A stretch of DNA of 25,131 nucleotides from a virus. The notes under the pieces are model-generated. The model searched no databases, had not been told where the DNA came from, and saw only the letters and a list, made by a program, of their open reading frames with translations. The translations under genes and the position numbers were made by a program. The first letter of the stretch is position 1. Every line of letters starts with the position of its first letter. Shown here one piece after another: positions 15,019 through 23,792 of the stretch. The DNA lies in IMG/VR virus record IMGVR_UViG_3300021957_000279, positions 1 through 25,131 of that record; one strand, written 5' to 3'.

Positions 15019-15187
15019 AGCAACCTTTACCATCATAGATGATGACGACAAGGCAAAGAGAACTGAAGTAATTGAAATGGTATACCCTATGGATGAGGAC
15101 AGAAACTTTCTAAAATCATTAATGGAATACTTAGAAGACGACAGTGAAGAATCAAAAGCTTCAGCCATACTAACAGCAGGACATTGA
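15002..15187 (+). CDS. Small acidic hypothetical protein
   Basis: 61 aa, with a beta-like N-terminal half (VKATFTIIDD) and an acidic helical C-terminal half. ATG 15002 follows AGGAG with six-base spacing. It overlaps the gene upstream and abuts the gene downstream. Function unknown. Confidence 0.6.
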   Translation: MQTMVKATFTIIDDDDKAKRTEVIEMVYPMDEDRNFLKSLMEYLEDDSEESKASAILTAGH

Positions 15188-15188
15188 T

Positions 15189-15479
15189 ATGGCAGAGGAA
15201 AATAAAAGAAGTTATAACATCCTATCTATGGAAGGAATAACAGACCAAGATTATGTAAATGATTTTGGAGCACCACAAGAATTAGCTTACACTAAAGGAA
15301 TAAACAAGTGGCTAATAGAAGACACTTATAAAAAGAATATAGACGCAGAGTATAGAAAAGCAATTAAGCAAGGAAGAACAGAAGAAGAAGCAAACAAGTT
15401 TGCAAAAGAGGTGGCTGAGAAAGGACGCAAAGACGCTTGGAGAGCTCTTAGTAAAGCACAAAAAGCTAGAGGATATTAA
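15189..15479 (+). CDS. Small helical hypothetical protein, last gene of + strand unit
   Basis: 96 aa. The first 50 residues are mixed; the rest is a long charged helix rich in Lys, Glu and Ala (about residues 52-94), perhaps a scaffold- or nucleic-acid-binding type helix. It has an AGGA site and ends just before the bidirectional terminator, closing the rightward unit. Function unknown. Confidence 0.65.
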   Translation: MAEENKRSYNILSMEGITDQDYVNDFGAPQELAYTKGINKWLIEDTYKKNIDAEYRKAIKQGRTEEEANKFAKEVAEKGRKDAWRALSKAQKARGY

Positions 15480-15481
15480 AT

Positions 15482-15530
15482 AAAAAACCCCCCAACAGGT
15501 TCCATTACGGATTCTGTTGGGGGGTTTTTT
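15482..15530. terminator. Bidirectional rho-independent terminator
   Basis: AAAAAACCCCCCAACAG (15482-15498) and CTGTTGGGGGGTTTTTT (15514-15530) form a 17-bp stem with an 11-bp GC-rich core, a 15-nt loop and a run of A on one side and T on the other. It can stop transcripts arriving from both sides, which fits its place between the rightward genes and the leftward late genes. The - strand gene's stop codon begins directly next to it. Confidence 0.92.
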
Positions 15531-18500
15531 TTATTTACCAGACCTCCAAGTCATAGCGTCTAAATCAGCATTGCCTTTATAGTTTTTAATCTGATTGTCA
15601 AGATTATCAGTAGAATAAAAGAACTGTTTGTAGTGTTGCTTATTTCTAGCAAACTGTTTCTTAGCAGTAAACAAAGCGCCCTCACCTCTAAAGTATTTAT
15701 TAAAATACCATTGAGTACCTCTTACTTTCTTACCTCTTACTGTTTTATCAGGAGTCTTCCAATCAAAAGATTGAGCCTCACGAATTAATCTACCATTAGA
15801 AGTCTCTGCCTTGTTAAACTTAGGGTCCCATGTAGAAGGTCCATCATCGACCATAGTTTCTGCTTTAGCTTCTGGCTTGAGCTTTCTTCTATAACGATGA
15901 TGACTCTGAAGTTTTTCCCAAACCTCATCTGTCATAGTTCCTTGACCTCTTTTAAAGATAGGATCACGCTTGTAGTTTTCATCCTTTATTTTTTGACCAT
16001 TAGAATCTAACTCAAATGTTAATGCAGTATAAAGAGCATGCATATGACTCCACTCTGGGTCAGTATTCATATCTCTGAATACATCATTCAACATGTCAGC
16101 ATATTCTTCAGCCTCTTTAGGCGTAACTAACAAGCCATCAAAGATATGTAAAGCAGTATTAACTTCTTTGTTTCTGGCAAGCTTAGTCTCGTGCATCTTA
16201 AAGATAGCTCTTTGCATGTTAGTATTGTCATTAGCATGAGTCAACATTACTGCCATCTGTGTTGCAGCCTTAAAGATTCTTATAGAATTACCAACACCTG
16301 ACAGGTCTTCTATATCTCTGCCAGCTTCGGTATCCCATTTCTTTTTCATGTGCTGCACTTGGATAGTCGATGCCGTCTTACCGTCAGGAAGTGTCCACGT
16401 TTGCTGTCTTTTGTCTCCGGGTTCTTTACTTATCCAAAACTGTGTGTCACCGATTGGAATCAAATGACCATCCATTGTAGGTATAAATAATTCAAAGCCT
16501 TGATTCACTGCTTCAGCACCCATTGCAGATAAAGCATTAGCAAATGTTTTGATCTGTCCAAAGTTAGTGTTAACAGCTTCCGCCATCATTACACCAAGAG
16601 GTTCAATGAAATCTCTATCAATATCTATACCAGCATCAGTTAATTTTTGCTGGAATTGAGCTCCATTCTGTCTCATAACTCCATCTACATAAGACCTAAC
16701 CTCTTCAATATGTCTAGCATCACCAGCACCATAAGCAAAAATCATCACAGGTTTCTTAGTAAATGCCCTTCCAAAAGTACTCTCACCAAACATATCCAAA
16801 GCTAAAGAAAACTTTTCAAGTCCACCATTATCTTGTGCGTCTTGCATTATAACTTTAAACTTCTTGCTCGTACCTTCCCTTAACATACCCGGGAAAGTAA
16901 CCAAGTCTCCAGACTCATTTACTCCAGCTCTAATGTTAGCAAAGTCTTTTACTAAAGAAGTGTTTACACTATTGTAAGCATCAAGATATGCAGTTAAAGC
17001 ACCCGGCTCTAAATCATATTTCTTTTCAAGCTCACGAACCTTCTCAGGATCATTCTGAATTTTTTCAAACTCATCATAATGTTTATTCCATAAAGCATAA
17101 TCTTCTTCACCAAATATAAGAGCACGACTTCCTGAAATTAAATCACCCGATTGTGCAGAAGCATGAGCAAGACCATTTGTTTTGCCGTCAATCTCTGTAA
17201 AGAAATTAGAAGTATAAGTAGGATTGTTTCCACTCATATGCTTCTTAAGTTTAATGCCCTCAAGTATTGCAGCAACTGAAGCAAACCCTTCCTCCTTTCC
17301 AGCTATTTTAAGTATGCCTTTAAGGTCTTGAGTAGCATCTAACTGCATCCACTTATCAATAGCTGCATCATATTCTAACGCTGCTTCAATAGGGTTCTTC
17401 ATATCCATACCAAAGCGTTTCATAATGCCAGCTTTAATTTGAATAACATCTTTTTTCTTTTTAAGATTGTAATTAACAGGAACACCAGCAGCAATTAAAG
17501 ACCTAGCAAACTTATTATGTTGATAGTTACCAACTGTTTGATCTACGTTAAGCCTCCAGTTCTTTCCATACTTATAAGTATAATAAAAAATCTTATTAAG
17601 ATTCGTTGTAGCAAACTCAATTGTATTTATAAACTGTTGGTCTTTAACTTTGTCACTAAAGTCCATATGTTGTGCAGCTTCTTCAGTACTTCTACCATTA
17701 TCTTTGGTATAAGTTTTTTCTTTTGCTCCTTCTATATTTAAATGAGGAGAATCTTTATGATAAAACCTTCCCTGTCTATCAGTTAAATAAACAAACCCCG
17801 GTCTACTTTGAAAGCTACCCTTGTTTCCATAGCCATTACCTTTTGTATTAAAGAAATTAGCACCATCTAATTCATTTAAAATAGTAGATGGTTCTGCACC
17901 CTGTGTCATTGCTTCTCGTTCTAACTCGTTTTGGTATTGAGTATATAACTTATCCCAAAACTCTTGCGACACACCATGAACAGCAACAGGTGTATTATCA
18001 GCCTGCTGTTTATGCATGGCTGCGATAGTTGTATCACCAAAAGGAATTGTCTCCTCTGTGTCATTGATACGTGTACCAATTAACTTTTCAATAGCTGTCT
18101 TATCTGTAAGTAAAGTACCGTACCTAACATTTCTTTGTGACTTAGGCATAACAACTTCAAACAAACCTTTCATATCTTGAGCTAAAGCAAGCCCACCTTT
18201 TGTTAAAGTGTATCCTATTAATGTTACTGGAACACCTTCCTTAACAGTAGGTACTTCTTCCTTTCTAAATAGCTGGTCTTTTTTAGTTTGATTTTTATCA
18301 AAAGTTTTAAACACTATGTCCATTGCTATAGCACCCATAGCTTCTTGCTGTTCAGAAGTAGTCTTCTCAAAACCCATGTTGTTTAAAATAGTTCTACCTA
18401 TTTGTTTTTGATCAGCAGCACCAGACATTAATGTTGCATCGTATCTTTTTATAGCAGCCTCAGTAGCCTCATTTTCTAACGAGCCTTCAGCTTCAGGGTC

Positions 18501-19673
18501 TTGCTTCTTTCCCTCATATCTATATACATTTTGAAGAGCATGATCAAATACTGACAACATCATTATGTCTGAAAAAGCTTGGGCAGCTGCTTCTGATTTC
18601 TCTTCTAATGCAGCATGAGTATGAATAAAAAGATTAATCATATCATTAATAGACTCACCTTTAAATTCATCGTATCTATTGCCAGTTATCTTTTCAGCAA
18701 ACCTTGTAGCAGCCATAGGAGAACGATTAATACTTGCAGCATGTACGCTTCTCACAAAAGAGCTCAATGTTTTTTGAGTCTTTGCTGCCATTTCTGCTGC
18801 ACGAATTACTGTTTCATCCTCTTGAGGAAAATTAGTGTTAGCTATTAAAGATTCAGTAGTGTCTAAATTACCAGCTTGATTCCAAGCTTCAATAGCATCA
18901 GCTTCTGAAACACCTTGTGCCATTTCCTTTTTAATATAATCCTTCATGTTGCCTCTATACTTCTGAGCAACAGGATTGTCTTTAATCTTTGTGCCTATAC
19001 CTGTAACCTGTGAAACAAATTTAGGTTGCACCCATGGCGTCCATGTTTTATAGTTTTGATTGTTGTTATCTTTAAGGTTGTCACCATTAGCATCGTATGC
19101 GTAATACTTTTCATTACTCATAGAGCCGGTAGACAAACCTAAAAATCTACCAAAAGCTTCATAAAGCCTAGGGTCAGAAGCAACTTGCTCAGGGTCAACG
19201 CCTGCTTGTCTAGCAAACTCTTCAAGCAATCTTGCTTCTTCATCGTAACTCAAGTCAGGGTCTTGCCCCATATTAGAATTATCAAACCTAGGATTAGCCA
19301 ACATAGCGTCAGCATAAGTTTGCGATTGACCAATAGCAGCAGCATCCGACTTAGCTAATGTAGCATCGCCCTCTGTTCTAGCTTGTCCTTGATTATATAC
19401 TGATGGTGTTTTTCTACCAGTGCCAGCCATAGAACTTAAAGCTGCTACACTTGTATCATATGCAGCATCAACCGCTTTGTAATTTTCATCCAGTTGAGCT
19501 CTTGTATCTGCAACAGACTGACCTGTTTCTTTTTTACCTTTTGGTTTTTGTGAAACAGGATCAACTTGTAATGCAGCAGTCCCTTCTAAAATACTTTTTA
19601 GAATTGGATTGTTTGATGCATCAACAAGACTTCTTCCACCCATTTGATTAGTGGTTTGTAGATTTAGAGCCAT
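15531..19673 (-). CDS. N4-like virion RNA polymerase candidate
   Basis: 1380 aa. The middle of the protein shows the complete set of single-subunit RNA polymerase motifs: TDRQGRFY (Asp632, Arg636, the DxxGR element); motif A EIDGKTNGLAH (catalytic Asp829); motif B RAFTKKPVMIFAYG (Arg969, Lys973, Tyr981, the same spacing as Arg627/Lys631/Tyr639 of T7 and Arg666/Lys670/Tyr678 of N4 mini-vRNAP); THANDNTNMQR (1145-1155); motif C LHIFDG (catalytic Asp1179). In T7 motif C has His before the Asp; here it is Phe. About 600 residues precede and 200 follow the core. It sits on the late strand next to internal virion protein genes, as gp50 does in N4, so it is probably packaged and injected to transcribe early genes. 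N4's enzyme is 3500 aa, so this one is greatly reduced. The start has an AGGAGAG site. Packaging is inferred. Confidence 0.85.
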   Translation of the reverse strand: MALNLQTTNQMGGRSLVDASNNPILKSILEGTAALQVDPVSQKPKGKKETGQSVADTRAQLDENYKAVDAAYDTSVAALSSMAGTGRKTPSVYNQGQARTEGDATLAKSDAAAIGQSQTYADAMLANPRFDNSNMGQDPDLSYDEEARLLEEFARQAGVDPEQVASDPRLYEAFGRFLGLSTGSMSNEKYYAYDANGDNLKDNNNQNYKTWTPWVQPKFVSQVTGIGTKIKDNPVAQKYRGNMKDYIKKEMAQGVSEADAIEAWNQAGNLDTTESLIANTNFPQEDETVIRAAEMAAKTQKTLSSFVRSVHAASINRSPMAATRFAEKITGNRYDEFKGESINDMINLFIHTHAALEEKSEAAAQAFSDIMMLSVFDHALQNVYRYEGKKQDPEAEGSLENEATEAAIKRYDATLMSGAADQKQIGRTILNNMGFEKTTSEQQEAMGAIAMDIVFKTFDKNQTKKDQLFRKEEVPTVKEGVPVTLIGYTLTKGGLALAQDMKGLFEVVMPKSQRNVRYGTLLTDKTAIEKLIGTRINDTEETIPFGDTTIAAMHKQQADNTPVAVHGVSQEFWDKLYTQYQNELEREAMTQGAEPSTILNELDGANFFNTKGNGYGNKGSFQSRPGFVYLTDRQGRFYHKDSPHLNIEGAKEKTYTKDNGRSTEEAAQHMDFSDKVKDQQFINTIEFATTNLNKIFYYTYKYGKNWRLNVDQTVGNYQHNKFARSLIAAGVPVNYNLKKKKDVIQIKAGIMKRFGMDMKNPIEAALEYDAAIDKWMQLDATQDLKGILKIAGKEEGFASVAAILEGIKLKKHMSGNNPTYTSNFFTEIDGKTNGLAHASAQSGDLISGSRALIFGEEDYALWNKHYDEFEKIQNDPEKVRELEKKYDLEPGALTAYLDAYNSVNTSLVKDFANIRAGVNESGDLVTFPGMLREGTSKKFKVIMQDAQDNGGLEKFSLALDMFGESTFGRAFTKKPVMIFAYGAGDARHIEEVRSYVDGVMRQNGAQFQQKLTDAGIDIDRDFIEPLGVMMAEAVNTNFGQIKTFANALSAMGAEAVNQGFELFIPTMDGHLIPIGDTQFWISKEPGDKRQQTWTLPDGKTASTIQVQHMKKKWDTEAGRDIEDLSGVGNSIRIFKAATQMAVMLTHANDNTNMQRAIFKMHETKLARNKEVNTALHIFDGLLVTPKEAEEYADMLNDVFRDMNTDPEWSHMHALYTALTFELDSNGQKIKDENYKRDPIFKRGQGTMTDEVWEKLQSHHRYRRKLKPEAKAETMVDDGPSTWDPKFNKAETSNGRLIREAQSFDWKTPDKTVRGKKVRGTQWYFNKYFRGEGALFTAKKQFARNKQHYKQFFYSTDNLDNQIKNYKGNADLDAMTWRSGK

Positions 19674-19688
19674 GCGGTCTCTCCTATA

Positions 19689-22600
19689 TTATAAAAGTGG
19701 TACTGATCTTTTAAGAGCTTCATTTATATTTATATCTCCCCTTCCTAAATTGTAATCTTTCCAGTATTTATTCTTACCTAAGAAAGGTATTTCTTTTGAA
19801 AGATACATGTTTCTTCTATTTAAATCACCATCAAGCTGTGACATAAAAATCTTAGCCAACTGTTCACCATGTGCATAGGTTGGACCAAGAAATTCTTTAA
19901 GTGCATGTCCACTCTTACGAGCTCCATAATCAAATGTAGATTCCCAAGGCTTCCTACTGTCATCATATATAGGACTAACAGCAGATAGAATTTTCTCAGG
20001 AGTTCCAAGAAGACCTGAAGAAGCAACGCCTCTTTGTACAAATCCTTTCTCAGAAAGCCAGCCCGGTCTTCCTCCATATCTCCACTCATCTTTCATTGCT
20101 TGACTAAGAAAACCTAGAACAATCATGGCAGATGCAATTGCAACAGCACTGTATTTAGCTGTCGGGTCTTGACCTTTAACTCTCTTCCATATCCTAGGAA
20201 GAATTGATGCAGTAAAGACAGACATAAAACCATTATACTGTGTAAACAATCGGTAGTATGGATTAGAATAAAACAAAGGTCTGTTCATTGCATCTGGATG
20301 AGCAATAGCATTATCTACCCAAGTCATTCTAGCAATGTCCATGTCCTCTATAAAGGTTGGGTCCATCTGTAATATTCTATCATAAAGAGTTTGCGTATCA
20401 TGACCTTCATTTAAAGTCATCCTTGCAGCATCAACCAAAGGCTTAAACCTGTTAGCAACTACATCAGGATCAATATTAAGTTCCCTCATTCTTTCAAAGG
20501 CATCATGAAACAAACCTGTGTTTCTATTCTCATGTCCCGGTGGGAACATTGCAATTATTTCTAAGTCTCCAAAGATAGCATCATTAGCTATAGCTAAACG
20601 TGCAACCCTAGTAGTATCAGTGTATATCTTTAAAAGGTTTGCTCTAAAGAATGTGCTCATTGCAAACTCTTTTATCTTAGAAGCTTTGTACACTCCTTCA
20701 TCAATACCTACTTGTCCAATAGCACCGTGAGTTGATGTACCAAAACCATACCTATAAAAGTCTGCTAGATTCCTGGTGTATTGTTCTCTTGTCATACCAA
20801 CCGTAGGGTTAATATAAGAGTAGCCATGCTTGCCTTCTGTAACATACTTTCGAGCAAAGTCATTAACACCCATTTGAAAAAGCTCCATAAGCTTTTTATC
20901 TCTTGTAGCGCCCATTAAAACAATCGCTGCTTCTGGCAGAGAAGCTAGAGCTGACAAGTCTAAGTGAGAAAAAGTATTGAAAAAAGTTATATGTCCAATC
21001 ATTCTCTCAGCTCTCTTGCTGCTCATTCTTCTATAGTCACCACGAGATGCAGCAATACTATCTGTAAAATGTGTTAGCATTCTTGGGTCCCAAGCATCTC
21101 CCATCTCATCTTTAAGCATCAACATTAATTTTTTAAATCGCTCTCCATCTCTACCAAGATATCGTCTATCAACAGCATAGTTAACCTGCTCTTGAATATT
21201 TTCTCTTAGTCTTTGAAACGGATCGTTCTCTAAGAATTTAGAATCTTCGCCAAATATTTTATAAAGTTGATCCTTAGATTGTTTAAGAGATCGTGATGGA
21301 AAGTTTAAGAAGCCAAGCTCTCGCAATGTAGCCTTGTCATAATGCATAGGTCCACTCTCAAGATATTCAAAGAACTCTTCTGCCTCTGTTTGTGACCAAC
21401 CAGAATTAGTAAGCCTCTCAATAAAACCATCTTTGTCTTTTACTACTTCAGCTAACTTAAGCTTTGCACTGTCTTGAAACCAAAAAGGTTTTCTTTGTAC
21501 TTCAGCTGTGTCACCAAGAAGTTTATTAATCTCTGTAAGTATATTGTCTGTAATACCTTTATTGCTTCCTTCAATTTGCCCACCAATTTTTTCAACCATT
21601 GCATCTAGTTGGTCAGCTATTTGATGATATTCTGGATTGGTTGGCTTACCTTCTCGTTTAGCTTTAAGATAATCTATAAATATTTTTGTAGCTTCTGCAT
21701 CTGTCTTGCCACCTATACCAACACCAAGCAAAGTATTTAAATCTGCTTTAAATTCTGCAACTTCAAACAATAACTTTTGTTGTAACAATCTTTTTGTATT
21801 ACCAAGATCAGTACCCTGCATCCATGCGTTCTTACCCATGCCTGCTATTGTTTGTATAATAGCAAAAAGCTCTAAGCCTTTTGTGTTTCCAGTCTTCTCC
21901 AGCTCTTTAACAACTCTGTTCTCCCAAAATGAACCTACCTTTTGAGTAAACTTCTTAGGAAATTCTTTAAGGTTTTGCCAAAGCGTTTTCTCTCCACCTC
22001 TAGTCTTAGATAAGTCTTGTTGATGACCTGTCTTATACTCCTCATCATACTCTGCTTTCCAATCTCTACCAGCACCTTCAAAGCTGTATACTGGTTCAGC
22101 ATCTGGGTCTCCTTCTTCCTTAACAATAGGGTTTCCATCTTCATCAAGAATAACTGAAACCTTTTCCTCGTCTTTAGATTGCAACATATCATCTGCTCTA
22201 TCTAAAACATTTCCACCAAACCAATTCTTATTCTTTTCAGCAGGGCTTACGTCTCTTTTTAATCTGTTAAACCCAGCAATCTCACCATAAGTAGTTGTTG
22301 TTCCAGCAATACCTCCACCCAAAACAAAGCCTCCAGCAGTTGCGTTAATCGCAATGCGTTGCCATTCGTCCATATCAAGGTCAGGTCTTATACTACTGTC
22401 AGTTCCAAAGTGTCCAGCAAAATAACCTGCAGACTCTTGAAGAAATTCTGTTCCTCCTTCTACGCCCATACCTTTAGCAGTTCTTTTTCCTACAGACTTA
22501 GCTAATAATGTTTTGTTTAATTGCATGTCTGCCATTGATGCTATATCTTTTAAAGCTAATGCCTTAAGATTACCCATCTTGTCAGTAATGATTTTTGTGG

Positions 22601-23783
22601 CTGCGTCTTCTGGTATGCCTTCTTTCTTTGCATACTCTTTAGCTATCATTCTTATACCGTCTTTTCTAAGAGCTGTTGATGCACCCATAATACCTTTAAG
22701 ACCTAGCATATCTAATGCAGCCATAACAATACCAGCTGAAAGAGCAAGACCTGCATTCTTTTGATCCATGCCACCTTGCATATTACCGTAAGCTTCACCC
22801 GCATATACCCAAACAGCAGGAGCAAAAGCCATAGTCATACCAACACCAAATGCACCGGGTCCTAATATTGGAGAAGTCGCAGCTATCACACCACCAACTG
22901 CTCTAGTTCCTATTAGTCCAAGCATGTATGGCAAAGCAACTCCAGAAATACCAGCAACCCAACTACCAAAACTCTTTGCGTCAGTTACATCCATCAAGTC
23001 GTTACTAAAAATAGGTCGCTTAGAATTGTCATAGTCAGCTTCTCGAGAGCGCACCATACCCCATTCATACATGTCTTCATTATCTAACATGTCACCAAAC
23101 ATAGCTACAGCTTCTGTTGCAGACTGCTTAATAGAACCCCATCCAACTGCCCAGCCAGTTCTAAAATTACTATTGGCAATATTGTCTAAGTCTCTATCTT
23201 CATGTCTATACTGTACATCATGCTGATAAAGAGGGCTGTAACTTTTTCCAAAGTAAGCATTGTATTCAGCTAGTTCTGCTTCATCAGTAGCCATTTCTTT
23301 AAAGCCACCCATGGTTTCATTCATGTATGTTGTCTGCTCGTCTCTAGCTTGTTGCCAGATGTCGTCTTTCTCGCCCTCAACTTCAGACCTAAAAGCTCTA
23401 GCAAATACACCCATGTCAGCAAGCTCTTGTGTTGCTTCATCTTTAGGTCTAGCTAAGCCTTCATAATAAAGTTTGTCTGAAAAAGATTCGCCATACTCAT
23501 CTTGTCTACCGCCTAAATCTCTGCCGTAATATCCTTTATCACCAGTACGATATGTACCAGTGTATCCAGATTCATTTGCAAGGTTAGCATATAGCTTAGT
23601 ATAGAACTCGCCTCCCCAATCTCCGGGAACAAAGCCGTCCTTTTTCATATGGTCAACTTCAGGAGCGTTTAAGTTGTCATACCTTATATCTCCAGCAGAA
23701 TCTCTTACAGTATCTGCATCAAGGTCAAACACCAATGGCATTTTTTCTTGTAGCATTTGCATGTAAGTTTTTTCTTCAGCCAT
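19689..23783 (-). CDS. Large internal virion protein with N-terminal staphylococcal-nuclease-like domain
   Basis: 1364 aa. Residues about 16-113 match the SNase fold: DADTVRD (Asp24), Arg34, NAPE (Glu42), and YYGRDLG (Arg88), then YYEGLARP as in the final SNase helix. Arg34-Glu42 spacing (8) and Glu42-Arg88 spacing (46, versus 44) follow the known enzyme; Asp40 of SNase is Asn39 here. The rest is not an enzyme I recognise: a hydrophobic Gly/Ala-rich region (about 274-368), another near 480-500 and one near 1230, with long helical stretches, as in ejection proteins that insert into host membranes. The gene lies between the polymerase and a third late gene. The start follows a GGAG site. Virion location is inferred from position, size and composition. 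Confidence 0.75.
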   Translation of the reverse strand: MAEEKTYMQMLQEKMPLVFDLDADTVRDSAGDIRYDNLNAPEVDHMKKDGFVPGDWGGEFYTKLYANLANESGYTGTYRTGDKGYYGRDLGGRQDEYGESFSDKLYYEGLARPKDEATQELADMGVFARAFRSEVEGEKDDIWQQARDEQTTYMNETMGGFKEMATDEAELAEYNAYFGKSYSPLYQHDVQYRHEDRDLDNIANSNFRTGWAVGWGSIKQSATEAVAMFGDMLDNEDMYEWGMVRSREADYDNSKRPIFSNDLMDVTDAKSFGSWVAGISGVALPYMLGLIGTRAVGGVIAATSPILGPGAFGVGMTMAFAPAVWVYAGEAYGNMQGGMDQKNAGLALSAGIVMAALDMLGLKGIMGASTALRKDGIRMIAKEYAKKEGIPEDAATKIITDKMGNLKALALKDIASMADMQLNKTLLAKSVGKRTAKGMGVEGGTEFLQESAGYFAGHFGTDSSIRPDLDMDEWQRIAINATAGGFVLGGGIAGTTTTYGEIAGFNRLKRDVSPAEKNKNWFGGNVLDRADDMLQSKDEEKVSVILDEDGNPIVKEEGDPDAEPVYSFEGAGRDWKAEYDEEYKTGHQQDLSKTRGGEKTLWQNLKEFPKKFTQKVGSFWENRVVKELEKTGNTKGLELFAIIQTIAGMGKNAWMQGTDLGNTKRLLQQKLLFEVAEFKADLNTLLGVGIGGKTDAEATKIFIDYLKAKREGKPTNPEYHQIADQLDAMVEKIGGQIEGSNKGITDNILTEINKLLGDTAEVQRKPFWFQDSAKLKLAEVVKDKDGFIERLTNSGWSQTEAEEFFEYLESGPMHYDKATLRELGFLNFPSRSLKQSKDQLYKIFGEDSKFLENDPFQRLRENIQEQVNYAVDRRYLGRDGERFKKLMLMLKDEMGDAWDPRMLTHFTDSIAASRGDYRRMSSKRAERMIGHITFFNTFSHLDLSALASLPEAAIVLMGATRDKKLMELFQMGVNDFARKYVTEGKHGYSYINPTVGMTREQYTRNLADFYRYGFGTSTHGAIGQVGIDEGVYKASKIKEFAMSTFFRANLLKIYTDTTRVARLAIANDAIFGDLEIIAMFPPGHENRNTGLFHDAFERMRELNIDPDVVANRFKPLVDAARMTLNEGHDTQTLYDRILQMDPTFIEDMDIARMTWVDNAIAHPDAMNRPLFYSNPYYRLFTQYNGFMSVFTASILPRIWKRVKGQDPTAKYSAVAIASAMIVLGFLSQAMKDEWRYGGRPGWLSEKGFVQRGVASSGLLGTPEKILSAVSPIYDDSRKPWESTFDYGARKSGHALKEFLGPTYAHGEQLAKIFMSQLDGDLNRRNMYLSKEIPFLGKNKYWKDYNLGRGDININEALKRSVPLL

Positions 23784-23792
23784 TATAGACTC

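Noticed and set aside
19820-20089. 89-codon minus-strand frame inside the 1364-aa gene
   Set aside because: Alternative frame within a long gene with its own start signal and continuous sensible composition.
21706-22764. Several + strand frames opposite the large virion protein
   Set aside because: They contradict the coding strand of the surrounding late genes and have Ser/Pro/Cys-rich shadow composition.
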